NCBI GenBank assembly: GCA_002433595.1
Contig: DJIL01000004.1
Coordinates: 924-26,764 of the forward strand
Reading direction: 5' to 3'
Length of the DNA stretch: 25,841 bases
Source: a bacterium UBP8_UBA6595
GTDB taxonomy: Bacteria > Margulisbacteria > Marinamargulisbacteria > UBA6595
Part shown: positions 8,565 through 17,300 of the stretch, in pieces
How positions within the stretch are numbered: the first letter of the stretch is position 1
How the letters are laid out: each line of letters starts with the position of its first letter
The notes under the pieces: model-generated
What the model was told of the DNA's origin: nothing
Database searches by the model: none
Seen by the model: the letters and a program-made list of their open reading frames with translations, nothing else
Position numbers and translations under genes: made by a program

Positions 8565-9951
8565 TGGAACCTCCTTTATTCGTCTCGTGATCGGCATGAT
8601 CATGTGGCAATACCGCTTTAATTTCTGAAATAGCAATCATTGGCAAAAACTTCATAAACAATAACAGTAATGTGAAAAACAAGCCAAAACTACCGACAAA
8701 TGTCATCACATCGACCCATGTTGGACTATAATACCCCCAACTTGATGGCAAAAAGTCACGCGATAATGACGTCACTGTAATGACAAATCGCTCAAACCAC
8801 ATACCAATATTTACAAAAATAGTAACCACAAACATTAACCATGGGGTTGTTCGAATTTTTTTAAACCAAAACAACTGCGGAGAAATAACATTGCAGCTGA
8901 CCATAATCCAATAAGCCCACCAGTATGGACCAAAGGCTCGATTAACAAATGCATACTGCTCAACAACATTACCCGAATACCATGCCACAAAAAACTCCAT
9001 AGCATACGCATACCCAACCATAGTCCCAGTGGCCAAAATAATCATATTCATGATTTCCAAATGCCGATCCGTAATCATGGATTCTAAACCAAACAACTTC
9101 CGGGCAACTACCATTAATGTAACTACCATGGCAAAACCCGAGAAAATGGCGCCTGCCACAAAATAGGGAGGAAAAATAGTCGTGTGCCACCCCGGAACCT
9201 GTGACACCGCAAAGTCAAAACTGACAATCGAATGTACTGATAATACTAGTGGTGTAGCCAAGGCCGCTAATAATAAGTATGCCTTTTCATAGTGCAGCCA
9301 ATGGCGACTAGATCCCCGCCACCCCAATGAGAAGATACCGTATACAAACTTTGATATTTTTGTTTTAGCACGGTCTCGAAATGTAGCTAAATCCGGAACT
9401 AAGCCAACAAACCAAAAAAGTAACGATACTGTAAAGTAAGTGCTAACCGCAAAAACATCCCATAATAATGGGCTGCGGAAATTGGGCCACATAGCCATTT
9501 GATTGGGAATTGGGAAGAGCCAATGCGCGGCCCACACTCGACCAATATGAATTCCAGGAAAAATTAAGGCACAGATAACTGCAAAGATAGTCATTGCTTC
9601 AGCAAACCGATTAATGGATGTTCGCCAATTTTGACGAAACAAAAACAAAATAGCTGAAATTAAGGTTCCAGCATGGCCAATTCCCACCCAAAATACAAAG
9701 TTAACAATGGCATATCCCCAACCCACTGGATTGTTCAAGCCCCACACACCAACACCCTCAAACAATAAATATCCAATCATACTAAATAATAGGGCAATGC
9801 CCGTAATACCCGCCGATAACCCAATGTGCCACCACTTGGGCGGTTTAGTAATTGCTGGACGATGCACAATTTCTGTTATTGCCTCGTAACTGGTATCCCC
9901 TTTAACCAAAACCGTGCGCGCTACAGCTGGATGCTCTGAATACTTACTCAT
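8557..9951 (-). CDS. actC: Alternative complex III subunit ActC (NrfD-like quinol-site subunit)
   Basis: A 464-aa integral membrane protein of the NrfD/PsrC family with about ten hydrophobic helices. It is the subunit generally assigned to the quinol-binding site, next to the ActB iron-sulfur domain. Recognisable segments are [21 protein letters not shown], the [15 protein letters not shown] loop and [17 protein letters not shown], all typical of ActC. The start follows GGAGG by 8 nt and overlaps the actB stop by 8 nt (ATGAGTAA). An upstream in-frame ATG 13 codons earlier is not supported. The C-terminal tail is His- and charge-rich. Confidence 0.95.
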   Translation of the reverse strand: MSKYSEHPAVARTVLVKGDTSYEAITEIVHRPAITKPPKWWHIGLSAGITGIALLFSMIGYLLFEGVGVWGLNNPVGWGYAIVNFVFWVGIGHAGTLISAILFLFRQNWRTSINRFAEAMTIFAVICALIFPGIHIGRVWAAHWLFPIPNQMAMWPNFRSPLLWDVFAVSTYFTVSLLFWFVGLVPDLATFRDRAKTKISKFVYGIFSLGWRGSSRHWLHYEKAYLLLAALATPLVLSVHSIVSFDFAVSQVPGWHTTIFPPYFVAGAIFSGFAMVVTLMVVARKLFGLESMITDRHLEIMNMIILATGTMVGYAYAMEFFVAWYSGNVVEQYAFVNRAFGPYWWAYWIMVSCNVISPQLFWFKKIRTTPWLMFVVTIFVNIGMWFERFVITVTSLSRDFLPSSWGYYSPTWVDVMTFVGSFGLFFTLLLLFMKFLPMIAISEIKAVLPHDHADHETNKGGSNE

Positions 9952-12900
9952 GATGATCGCCTCCATGGTTGTGTTGCCCATGACTGTCACGAGTTCCTAT
10001 TTCTGGAACCAATTTTGGATTCGCATTTCGAATCGCAGCCAAATATGTTGTCCGTGATTTTAGGCGCAACGTTCGCAATAATTCATAATTTCTGTTGCTG
10101 TGCCTGTCTTTATAAACTCGGCTTGTCTTGTCTAAAATATTACCAAACGAAATAGCATCAGCCGGACAACTTTGCTGACAGGCTGTTTTAACTTCGCCGT
10201 CTTGAATAGAGCGCCCATCATTTTTAGCACCAATACCCACACGCTTAATTCGCTGCAAGCAGTAGGTGCATTTTTCCATAACCCCACGCATTCGAACGGT
10301 TACATCCGGATTAAACTGCATTTGCAATTGCTTTGCCGGCTCTTTAAATAAGTCAAATACATGCGTACTTTCTTTTTTAACCGCATGCACATGGCGTTGA
10401 TGATAATCAAAAAAATTAAACCGACGCACTTTAACCGGGCAATTGTTAGCACAATATCGAGTCCCAATGCATCGGTTATACACCATATTATTAATACCTT
10501 CTTCATCATGAACGGTCGCCGCAACTGGGCATACCTGCTCACACGGTGCATTTTCACAATGCAAACATGTCACTGGCTGCTGAACTAGTCCAGAATCAGT
10601 CGCATCGTCTTTTGATACTTCATCAAAATAACGATCGACACGAATCCAATGCATATCGCGCCCATTTCGAACCTCATCCTTCCCAACAATTGGAATATTG
10701 TTTTCAGCCTGACATGCAATAACACAAGCGTTACACCCTGTGCATTTGCTCAAATCAATGGCCATTCCCCATTGATTGCCTGAGTCGTATTTATACTCTT
10801 CCCACGACGATTTTTCATGCGGAACCTCCTCAGCATGCTTCGCAAAATCGGGGTGCGCATTGTAAGTTGCTAATGTTGCTTTTTGCATTAACGGCCGCCC
10901 TTCCATACTCAACTGCTCTTGCGCATTACTCAGGGGATAGGTGTCAAACGTTTGTGTCAATTCGACAGTCGCGCAACACCCCTCAAGCGGTCGCAATGTG
11001 TACGCATTAAACCCAATACCAGACTCGATACGATTGCCACTTTTCTTACCATAACCCAAAGCCAACGACACGCTGTTTTCAGCCATGCCGGGCACGCGAT
11101 ACGCCGGCACTCGAAGCGTGGGGCCGTTTGGAACCATAACCTTAACCATGGCTTCATTGGCAATACCCAACGATTCCGCTAGATCCATGCCGATTAAAAG
11201 GGCATTGTCCCACGTTAACTTTGTTACGGGGTCTGGCGCTTCTTGCATCCATCCATTGTTACTAAATCGCCCATCATACAGGGTATAGTCTGGACGCAAA
11301 ACTAGTTCAATAGCGTCAAAGTTATTACTTTTGTACTGCCCTACATGCGCACGAATAGCACGCGATAAACCCCCATCAACAATTGCAGGGACTATCCGAT
11401 TAAGCCTACCCGCTTTAACACCATCGTGCAGCCACTGGCGCCATGTTTGCTCGAAATTACCCCACTGTGTTCGCCAGGTCTGCCGAACCTGTCGATACCC
11501 ATTAACTGAAACACCCGCGAGTATCGCTAAACACTCCACCGCACTCTTGGTATTATACATGGGACGTATTAGAGGCTGAACCACGCTAATTGCCCCATCA
11601 TAGGCGGCCATTAAGTCCCCCCAAGATTCCAATGGATGCGACAGCGGCAATACCCACTGACTGTGTTCACTGGTTTCATTCGCTAAGCCGGTGATATGAA
11701 CACGCTGTTTAGCTTTTTTCATAGCAGACTCAAACCCCACGGTCTGAGGCACAGTGTATAGTGGATTTCCTCCCACAAGAATCAAAGTTTCAACAGCCCC
11801 AGTATTCAATCGCTCCACAACGCGTTGTATTTGGTCCCGAGACGTATCCTGATTCATTTCGATTTTAGAGAAGTTTCGTGCTCGAACTGAGTATGCCTTG
11901 GATCGCAATGATTGGTTAACACTGTGTGCCAACCCATGCAATGGGGCTGGCAACGCTTCCCCGACCATGATTATAGATTGATTCCGATTTTGACGAATGT
12001 CCTCAACAATAGCCGCCACAGACTCTGAAACGCCCGCAATATGCCGCTCCGCCTGATTGGCCGCCATTTTAATGGATGATTGATACACGGATGGGATTAC
12101 TACCAAGCGGGTTTGAATTAACTCCCACACTAGCCGGTAAAAAAACAAGCCGGCAGTTGTTGTTTTAATAGCAAAGCGATGATCTGCTTTAGCTCCCGTA
12201 ATTGACCGTCCAGACTCAATCATATACAGCCGATTCATGGGCGAATCGGGGGATCGCTTGGACGCGAACTCCCGACTGTACCGCACCGACTGAGGATCAA
12301 CGCCTAGAAAGTCTGATTCAAAAGACACAATTACATTTGCATTATTTAGGGTATACACCGGCGTAACATGCCGACGTGTAGCCTGATACAGACCCTCGCG
12401 TTGGTTATCTGCTGCCAGCGCTTCGTATGTGGCAATCATGGCTTGGGGGAATCGTTTTTGAATGCGCTGGATTAATCGAAAAACCGTTGGAGAGGCCTGT
12501 TGCTCAGCGACAATAACCAATCCCTTACCGTTTGTTTTTTTCAAAACCGGAATCCATTCTTGGTAAGCCGTCTCAAATTCAGACCATGTGCTGGCACCAC
12601 CCTCGTGTTGCGGTGCCATTAATCGGTCAGGGTCATACACGTCTAAAATAGTGGCCTGCTGCTGCATCGACAATGCGCCTAGGCTTCCCGAATGCAATGG
12701 ATTTCCTTCTAATTTAGTTGGACGCCCAGAATGCGTGGCTGCCAAGACACCCGTGACGTGCTCACCCAGGCTCAAGCTACTCGCGTAGTAAGTTGCCTTA
12801 CCCGGCAAAACGTGCTCTGGACGTTTGGCATAGGGGCGAATGGTTTGTACCGGCTTTCGAATAGCGGTACATCCGGTCAATCCAGCCAAGGCCATGGAGG

Positions 12901-13003
12901 CCCCCATAATTTTCAAAAAATGCCGGCGACTCACTGGGTCTGTAAATTCATCAGCTCCCGGTTTAAATTCATCGTTTCGCATTATGCTATTATCTGATGT
13001 CAT
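9944..13003 (-). CDS. actB: Alternative complex III subunit ActB (molybdopterin-like plus Fe-S domains)
   Basis: The large periplasmic subunit, 1019 aa. A twin-arginine signal is visible near the N-terminus ([21 protein letters not shown], about residues 25-45). Its cysteine in LTGC could also be lipidated. The first roughly 730 residues resemble the molybdopterin oxidoreductase fold, which in ActB carries no molybdenum cofactor. The last part is a ferredoxin-like domain starting at about 754 with [11 protein letters not shown], then [26 protein letters not shown] and CTYCLQRI...CQQSCP. These are four cysteine clusters, as in the family (three 4Fe-4S and one 3Fe-4S). The start is the ATG 5 nt after AAGGAG, 11 nt after the actA stop. 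A start 8 codons upstream is rejected. Confidence 0.96.
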   Translation of the reverse strand: MTSDNSIMRNDEFKPGADEFTDPVSRRHFLKIMGASMALAGLTGCTAIRKPVQTIRPYAKRPEHVLPGKATYYASSLSLGEHVTGVLAATHSGRPTKLEGNPLHSGSLGALSMQQQATILDVYDPDRLMAPQHEGGASTWSEFETAYQEWIPVLKKTNGKGLVIVAEQQASPTVFRLIQRIQKRFPQAMIATYEALAADNQREGLYQATRRHVTPVYTLNNANVIVSFESDFLGVDPQSVRYSREFASKRSPDSPMNRLYMIESGRSITGAKADHRFAIKTTTAGLFFYRLVWELIQTRLVVIPSVYQSSIKMAANQAERHIAGVSESVAAIVEDIRQNRNQSIIMVGEALPAPLHGLAHSVNQSLRSKAYSVRARNFSKIEMNQDTSRDQIQRVVERLNTGAVETLILVGGNPLYTVPQTVGFESAMKKAKQRVHITGLANETSEHSQWVLPLSHPLESWGDLMAAYDGAISVVQPLIRPMYNTKSAVECLAILAGVSVNGYRQVRQTWRTQWGNFEQTWRQWLHDGVKAGRLNRIVPAIVDGGLSRAIRAHVGQYKSNNFDAIELVLRPDYTLYDGRFSNNGWMQEAPDPVTKLTWDNALLIGMDLAESLGIANEAMVKVMVPNGPTLRVPAYRVPGMAENSVSLALGYGKKSGNRIESGIGFNAYTLRPLEGCCATVELTQTFDTYPLSNAQEQLSMEGRPLMQKATLATYNAHPDFAKHAEEVPHEKSSWEEYKYDSGNQWGMAIDLSKCTGCNACVIACQAENNIPIVGKDEVRNGRDMHWIRVDRYFDEVSKDDATDSGLVQQPVTCLHCENAPCEQVCPVAATVHDEEGINNMVYNRCIGTRYCANNCPVKVRRFNFFDYHQRHVHAVKKESTHVFDLFKEPAKQLQMQFNPDVTVRMRGVMEKCTYCLQRIKRVGIGAKNDGRSIQDGEVKTACQQSCPADAISFGNILDKTSRVYKDRHSNRNYELLRTLRLKSRTTYLAAIRNANPKLVPEIGTRDSHGQHNHGGDHHE

Positions 13004-13014
13004 CGTTTCTCCTT

Positions 13015-13659
13015 CTAGCGGTGGCATACACTACAATCCTGCTTTGGATTGAGATGATATGTGGCCACCAATTCTTTACCCAAAACTTCTTGATTTTCCG
13101 CTTTCCAATCCATATTGGTAATTTCAGATTTTGGCCGAACGTATTTTTCAGGATTTCGATGACAATCTAAACACCAGCCCATGCTGAGTGGTTCGGATTG
13201 GCGGACAACGGCTTGTTGGTGAATATTCCCATGACAGGTCGCACAGCCCATGCCGGATTTCACGTGACGGCTGTGATCAAAGTAGGCGTAATCGGCTAGA
13301 TGATGAACCTTAACCCATTCAATTGGAACGTTATCCGCAACGCTTTTGCGAATTTTCATAATCTCTGGGGAATCCTTTTTAATCATTGAGTGACAGTTTA
13401 AGCATGTTTCGGCAGCTGGCAGTACGAGTCGTTCGCCTTGATCTACATTCCCGTGGCAATACCGACAATCAATCCCCAACTCACCCGCATGCAAAGCATG
13501 ACTGTAATTAATGGGCTGTTTGGGCTCATAGCCAATGTTTAAATTCTCTGGGCTAAACCAGTATGCAAATATAAAGACGAGGATAAATACTTTTGCACCT
13601 ACAACTGTAAGAACAATAAGTGGTAATTTGTTGGTCCATTTTGGGAATAAACTAGAAAT
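13015..13659 (-). CDS. actA: Alternative complex III subunit ActA, pentaheme cytochrome c with apparent ATT start
   Basis: A membrane-anchored pentaheme cytochrome c. Five heme motifs are visible: CRYCH, CLNCH, CATCH, CLDCH and CSVCH. If translation begins at the ATT complement of 13657-13659, the protein is 214 aa and opens with (M)SSLFPKWTNKLPL, a hydrophobic anchor (about 13-35) and YSHALHAGELGIDCRYCH, which is the expected ActA N-terminus. ATT lies 7 nt after a perfect AAGGAG, and an in-frame stop sits just upstream of that. No ATG, GTG or TTG occurs in frame before the TTG at 13494, which would delete the anchor and about 55 conserved residues. So either ActA uses a rare AUU start or the base is a mutation or sequencing error of ATG. 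Confidence 0.9.
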   Translation of the reverse strand: MSSLFPKWTNKLPLIVLTVVGAKVFILVFIFAYWFSPENLNIGYEPKQPINYSHALHAGELGIDCRYCHGNVDQGERLVLPAAETCLNCHSMIKKDSPEIMKIRKSVADNVPIEWVKVHHLADYAYFDHSRHVKSGMGCATCHGNIHQQAVVRQSEPLSMGWCLDCHRNPEKYVRPKSEITNMDWKAENQEVLGKELVATYHLNPKQDCSVCHR

Positions 13660-13666
13660 GACAATG

Positions 13667-13672
13667 CTCCTT
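13667..13672 (-). promoter_or_regulatory. Shine-Dalgarno that decides the actA start
   Basis: AAGGAG on the minus strand, 7 nt before an ATT codon in the actA frame. An in-frame TAA lies just upstream of it (complement of 13675-13677), so translation must begin after that stop and the first possible codons are non-ATG. Spacing selects the second of two ATT codons (13659) over the one at 13665, which is only 1 nt away. Confidence 0.75.
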
Positions 13673-13707
13673 ATTTAAAAATAAACTTAATTACTTAATT
13701 GATTGAA

Positions 13708-13736
13708 ATTATAACACTAGTTTGAGTCTTTCTAAA
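13708..13736 (-). promoter_or_regulatory. Promoter of the act-cox respiratory operon
   Basis: On the minus strand, a perfect TATAAT (complement of 13708-13713) is preceded by TGT, giving an extended -10 TGnTATAAT. A TTTAGA -35-like box (complement of 13731-13736) lies 17 bp upstream. Transcription would start near 13701, leaving about a 40-nt leader before actA. It is the only strong promoter I see for the roughly 12-kb operon. Confidence 0.75.
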
Positions 13737-13754
13737 AGAACAGGTTTTTTTCTA

Positions 13755-13783
13755 TGGGTATTCGCTTGAAAATATGGTATTCT
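13755..13783 (+). promoter_or_regulatory. Possible tRNA-Ser promoter
   Basis: TATTCT at 13778-13783 is preceded by TGG (extended -10 form). The -35 position (13755-13760, TGGGTA) is poor. The start would be near 13790, about 48 nt before the tRNA. It lies back to back with the respiratory operon promoter. Low certainty. Confidence 0.35.
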
Positions 13784-13837
13784 ATTTTTTCTGGTCCTTT
13801 TTGCTTTTGCAACTGATTGAAGCAAAATTGACCACGC

Positions 13838-13925
13838 GGAGAGTTGGCAGAGCGGTCGAATGCGACGGTCTTGAAAACCGTTGTGCCGAAAGGCACCGGG
13901 GGTTCGAATCCCTCACTCTCTGCCA
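13838..13925 (+). tRNA. tRNA-Ser (anticodon UGA), CCA encoded
   Basis: An 88-nt class II tRNA. The acceptor strands are GGAGAGT and ACTCTCT. The anticodon arm ACGGT-CTTGAAA-ACCGT gives anticodon TGA. The long variable arm is GTGCC-GAAA-GGCAC. The T arm has TTCGAAT, the discriminator base is G73 and the terminal CCA is encoded. The first acceptor pair is G1-U72 rather than G1-C72. The D-arm is the short three-pair form usual for serine tRNAs. It reads UCA and, by wobble, UCG codons. Confidence 0.97.
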
Positions 13926-13950
13926 GAGGCGACAAAGTCTGGAACAAATC

Positions 13951-13959
13951 TGATACACT
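13951..13959 (+). promoter_or_regulatory. Extended -10 element placing the DUF2130 transcript start at its ATG
   Basis: TGATACACT fits TGnTAnnnT. The -10 hexamer TACACT (13954-13959) ends exactly 7 nt before the ATG at 13967, so initiation would be at or next to the start codon. The best -35 match is GCGACA at 13929-13934 with a long 19-bp spacer. No Shine-Dalgarno is present. Alternatively the gene is read through from the tRNA 41 nt upstream. Confidence 0.45.
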
Positions 13960-13966
13960 AGTATCT

Positions 13967-15250
13967 ATGAACGAAGTGAATTGTCCGCACTGTAACAAAG
14001 CTTTCAAAATTGACGCGTCCGGCTTTGCGGATATTTTGAAACAGGTGCGTGATCGAGAGTTTGAAAAAGAAGTGCACGAGCGTCTTGAGTTTTTAGAAAA
14101 AGACAAAGAAAATGCTATCAAACTTGCCAAAATAAACGCTGAACATACCCTGCAGACTGAGTTGAGCAAAAAGGACGCTGAGTTAATTGCATTTAAATCT
14201 CAAACCGATGTGCTTACCGGCGAACTTAAAGCAAAAAATACTGCCACAGTTGCAGGCCTAAAAGCAACGATTGAGTCTGCTGAAATGGAAAAGAAACTGG
14301 CGGTTACCAACGCCGTTACTACACTTGAAAAAGAACGCGATGCTTTAACCGGTACGCTCAAAAACAAAGATACTGAAACCCAATTACTGGCGACATCTAT
14401 TAAGGAAAAATTTGCGGCTGAGCTTAAAACTAAAGACGATATTATTAAACTTAAAGATGAAGAAATTGCACTGCGTAAAGACATGAAACTTAGACTATCG
14501 ACTAAACGTATTGGGGAGACACTCGAGCAGCATTGTGAAACAGAATTTAATCGGCTGCGTGCCACCGGTTTTCAAAATGCGTATTTTGAGAAAGACAATA
14601 ACGCTAAGACAGGCAGTAAAGGGGATTATATTTATCGAGAACTTGACGATTCAGGCAATGAAGTTATCTCTATAATGTTTGAAATGAAAAACGAAGGCGA
14701 TGAAACAGCTACCAAAAAAAAGAACGAGGATTTTTTCCGTGAATTGGATAAAGACCGTACTGAGAAAAACTGCGAATATGCCGTTCTTGTGTCTTTGCTT
14801 GAATCTGAAAGCGACTTGTATAACAATGGCATTGTTGATGTGTCGCATAAATACCCTTTAATGTACGTCGTTCGACCCCAATTTTTTATTCCAATTATTA
14901 CGTTATTACGGAATGCCGCAATGAAATCACTCAAACACAAAGCCGAGCTTGATTTAATGCGCAATCAAACAATTGACATTACCAACTTTGAAGACAATGT
15001 GAATGAATTCAAAAAAGGCTTTGCAAAAAACTACGAACTTGCAAGTCGTAAATTTCATAAAGCAATTGATGAAATAGACAAAACAATTGACCATCTTCAA
15101 AAAACTAAAGAAGCACTTCTGTCCTCTGAAAACAACCTTCGCCTTGCCAATAATAAAGCCGATGACTTAACCATTAAAAAATTAACACGTGGCAACCCAA
15201 CAATGCGTGAAAAATTTGCAACTAACGGTCCGAACGATCCCTCTAACTGA
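13967..15250 (+). CDS. DUF2130 protein with zinc-finger start, coiled coil and PD-(D/E)XK-like core
   Basis: A 427-aa protein matching the DUF2130 family as I know it. It begins with a short zinc-ribbon half, CPHCNKAF, then a long heptad-rich, Lys/Glu-rich coiled coil (about 25-185). Next is a globular domain with [31 protein letters not shown] and [10 protein letters not shown]. The D...E-x-K arrangement in KGDYIY/FEMKNE resembles the catalytic core of PD-(D/E)XK nucleases, so a DNA-processing role is possible but not shown. A second coiled coil follows near the C-terminus. An upstream in-frame ATG lies inside the tRNA and is not the start. The gene ends 25 nt from the convergent COG0523 gene. 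Confidence 0.85.
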   Translation: MNEVNCPHCNKAFKIDASGFADILKQVRDREFEKEVHERLEFLEKDKENAIKLAKINAEHTLQTELSKKDAELIAFKSQTDVLTGELKAKNTATVAGLKATIESAEMEKKLAVTNAVTTLEKERDALTGTLKNKDTETQLLATSIKEKFAAELKTKDDIIKLKDEEIALRKDMKLRLSTKRIGETLEQHCETEFNRLRATGFQNAYFEKDNNAKTGSKGDYIYRELDDSGNEVISIMFEMKNEGDETATKKKNEDFFRELDKDRTEKNCEYAVLVSLLESESDLYNNGIVDVSHKYPLMYVVRPQFFIPIITLLRNAAMKSLKHKAELDLMRNQTIDITNFEDNVNEFKKGFAKNYELASRKFHKAIDEIDKTIDHLQKTKEALLSSENNLRLANNKADDLTIKKLTRGNPTMREKFATNGPNDPSN

Positions 15251-15275
15251 TGCGATAAGTCAATTTACCCTTTCC

Positions 15276-16496
15276 CTACGCCTCGTCTGGCAATGATTCA
15301 ACAAACTCCCAGGCATGAATCGGGTCTGGATACGACGCCCATGCCTCCGGGCCTGCACAAAACTCCGCATCCGATAGCACACAGGCATCCAGCCGTTGAC
15401 GAATGCCCACTTTATCCATGCCTGTTCCAATTAAAACAATCTCCTGACGCCGATCCCCATACGGCTCGGTCCAATGCGTCTTAATACTCTCAATGGTTTC
15501 GGGGTCATCCATATCCCATTCATTCTTGGGAACGGCCGCCCACCATTTTCCAGCTGGAGACAACTCCGCTAAACGACCAGCCACATTAATCTGCCCCACA
15601 AAATCCATCCGAGAGGCTAACCAAAAATACCCCTTAACGCGATACACACCCTCCAAGTTTGATTGAACAAAATCCAAAAACCGTTGCGGATGAAATGGCC
15701 ATTTTGACGCATACGTTAAACTAGAAATATTGTACTCTTCTGCTTCTGGAATATGCTCGCCTCGCATCTCTTTTAGCCAGCCAGGGGATTGAGATGCCTG
15801 ATCAAAATCAAAGCATCCTGTGTTTAATACTTCAGAAATGTTAACATCCGAATAATTAGTCGGAATGCACTTGGCCTCCGGGTTTAAAGCCGCAATAACT
15901 CCGTGTATCTTTTTTAAATCCTCCGAACTCACCACACGACTCTTGTTTAATAAAATAATATTGGCAAACTCAATTTGATCAACTAGCAAATCAACAATAC
16001 TGCGCTCATCGTCATCGCCCAAGGACTCGCCACGATCCTTTAATGATTCCAAGGAGTCCAAATTATCAAAAAAGTGTACCGCGTCCACCACCGTAACCAT
16101 CGTGTCCAACGTTGCAAAATCCGATAACGACGACCCGTCTTCATCTTCAAATGTAAAGGTTTCCGCAACCGGCAATGGCTCACTAATCCCCGTGGATTCA
16201 ATCACCAAATAGTCAAATCGCCCCGATTTTGCCAACCGCTGGACCTCAATCAATAAATCCTCACGCAACGTGCAACAAATACAGCCATTGGACATCTCAA
16301 CTAATTTTTCTTCTGTGCGACTCAAACTCGCTTCGCCATTTTGAATGAACTGAGCATCAATATTAACCTCCGACATATCATTCACAATGACCGCAACTTT
16401 CAAATTATCCCGATTGTTTAAAATTCGATTTAACAACGTTGTTTTCCCAGCACCCAAAAATCCAGATAATACCGTCACTGGTAACTTTTTATTCAT
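15276..16496 (-). CDS. COG0523 (CobW/ZigA-type) metallochaperone GTPase
   Basis: A 406-aa cytoplasmic G3E GTPase. Features are the P-loop GFLGAGKTT (about 12-20), the metal-binding GCICC motif (71-75) that defines COG0523, the ESTGISEP switch region (100-107), an LLNKSR guanine-specificity loop, and a C-terminal CobW_C domain with KWPFHPQRF and GYFWLASR. Length and motifs resemble ZigA/YeiR-type zinc-related members more than cobalamin CobW, and no cobalamin gene is near. It is divergent from folE, whose product needs zinc, so a role in supplying zinc under scarcity is a reasonable inference. Shine-Dalgarno AAGGA lies 8 nt before ATG. No His-rich loop is seen. Confidence 0.9.
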   Translation of the reverse strand: MNKKLPVTVLSGFLGAGKTTLLNRILNNRDNLKVAVIVNDMSEVNIDAQFIQNGEASLSRTEEKLVEMSNGCICCTLREDLLIEVQRLAKSGRFDYLVIESTGISEPLPVAETFTFEDEDGSSLSDFATLDTMVTVVDAVHFFDNLDSLESLKDRGESLGDDDERSIVDLLVDQIEFANIILLNKSRVVSSEDLKKIHGVIAALNPEAKCIPTNYSDVNISEVLNTGCFDFDQASQSPGWLKEMRGEHIPEAEEYNISSLTYASKWPFHPQRFLDFVQSNLEGVYRVKGYFWLASRMDFVGQINVAGRLAELSPAGKWWAAVPKNEWDMDDPETIESIKTHWTEPYGDRRQEIVLIGTGMDKVGIRQRLDACVLSDAEFCAGPEAWASYPDPIHAWEFVESLPDEA

Positions 16497-16561
16497 TATT
16501 CTATTCCTTGCTATTGCCTCAACACTAAAAAACTAGAAAAAACCGCTGCTGTTATTCCCTG

Positions 16562-16589
16562 CTTATACTCAACAGTTTACATAAATCAA
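16562..16589 (-). promoter_or_regulatory. Putative promoter of the COG0523 gene
   Basis: Minus strand TTGATT (complement of 16584-16589), 16-bp spacer, TATAAG (complement of 16562-16567). The predicted start near 16555 leaves a leader of about 58 nt before the ATG. Pattern-based only. Confidence 0.45.
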
Positions 16590-16630
16590 CTCTATATTGC
16601 AACAAAGTTGCGTTAGAAGCCATGCTAAGT

Positions 16631-16659
16631 TTGTGCTATTTAAATAATTTGATTACTAT
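16631..16659 (+). promoter_or_regulatory. Putative folE promoter overlapping the palindrome
   Basis: TTGTGC (16631-16636), 17-bp spacer, TACTAT (16654-16659). The -10 lies inside the left arm of a 30-bp palindrome, so a bound repressor would block it. The start would be near 16666, giving about a 35-nt leader that includes GGAG before folE. Confidence 0.45.
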
Positions 16660-16677
16660 TATATTAATAGTATCAAA
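16648..16677. promoter_or_regulatory. Palindromic operator candidate between the COG0523 gene and folE (Fur/Zur-like)
   Basis: Left arm TTTGATTACTATTA and right arm TAATAGTATCAAA are inverted repeats of 13 bp, differing by a single extra T in the left arm. The site is A/T-rich, about 30 bp long, and covers the putative folE -10. Size, base composition and location between two zinc-linked genes suit a Fur-family (Zur) operator, but I cannot match it to one lineage's consensus with confidence. Confidence 0.5.
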
Positions 16678-16701
16678 AAATAAAATTATGGAGCGCTACT
16701 T

Positions 16702-17295
16702 ATGACACAATCAAACCAATCAAAACCCCCGCAAAAACCATCCCGCGAGGAAGCTGAAAAAGCCGTTGAAATTTTAATTCGATATGCTGGTGACGACCCA
16801 ACTCGTGAGGGACTCATTGAAACACCCAAGCGCGTTCTCAATGCCTACCATGAGTTTTTCTCGGGCTACACCAAAGATGCGGAGTCAGTCCTTAGAAAGA
16901 CCTTTGAAGAAGTTGAAGACTACGACGAAATGGTGATTGTTAAAAATATTGACATGGAGTCGCATTGCGAGCATCACATGGTCCCTATTATTGGGCAAGC
17001 CCATGTGGCGTATATCCCCAACAATCGTGTTGTTGGCATTAGCAAATTAGCGCGTGTGGTGGATATTTATGCCAAACGTTTGCAAACGCAAGAAACCATG
17101 ACTGCATTGATCGCCAATACTATTCAAACAGTTTTAGAGCCCAAAGGCGTAGCCGTTGTCATTGACGCAACCCATCAGTGCATGTCAACCCGTGGCGTTC
17201 AAAAGCGAAACAGCTCAACCGTAACCAGCCGTATGCTAGGCCTGTTCCGGTCTGATTCACGCACCCGTGCTGAATTCATGCAATTAATTAAGTAA
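16702..17295 (+). CDS. folE: GTP cyclohydrolase I, zinc-dependent (FolE1)
   Basis: This 197-aa cytoplasmic enzyme converts GTP to 7,8-dihydroneopterin triphosphate, the first step to folate and to queuosine-type deazapurines. Zinc ligands are visible as Cys89, His92 (ESHCEHHM) and Cys160 (THQCMSTRG), with the same 71-residue spacing as in the E. coli enzyme. GISKLARVV, the QTQE segment and C-terminal [10 protein letters not shown] are family signatures. It is the zinc-requiring type IA, not FolE2. GGAG lies about 9 nt before ATG. A divergent COG0523 GTPase shares its regulatory region, and a maf gene follows after 5 nt, likely in the same transcript. Confidence 0.97.
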   Translation: MTQSNQSKPPQKPSREEAEKAVEILIRYAGDDPTREGLIETPKRVLNAYHEFFSGYTKDAESVLRKTFEEVEDYDEMVIVKNIDMESHCEHHMVPIIGQAHVAYIPNNRVVGISKLARVVDIYAKRLQTQETMTALIANTIQTVLEPKGVAVVIDATHQCMSTRGVQKRNSSTVTSRMLGLFRSDSRTRAEFMQLIK

Positions 17296-17300
17296 CCCCC

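Noticed and set aside
10300..10557. Additional open frames inside actB on both strands
   Set aside because: All lie within the ActB iron-sulfur and molybdopterin-like domains, have no ribosome sites and match no family.
13015..13494. ActA as a 159-aa protein starting at the TTG at 13494
   Set aside because: This would remove the membrane anchor and the conserved LFPKW...YSHALHAGE segment, and there is no Shine-Dalgarno before the TTG. The in-frame upstream sequence is clearly ActA-like.
13799..13827. TTTTGCTT/AAGCAAAA hairpin as a terminator
   Set aside because: The eight-pair stem is A/T-rich with a 13-nt loop and no U tract, and lies between a promoter-like element and the tRNA. It may be a processing feature or chance.
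13844..13966. DUF2130 starting 41 codons upstream, inside the tRNA
   Set aside because: The extra residues are the translated tRNA-Ser gene. The conserved zinc-motif start MNEVNCPHC begins at 13967.
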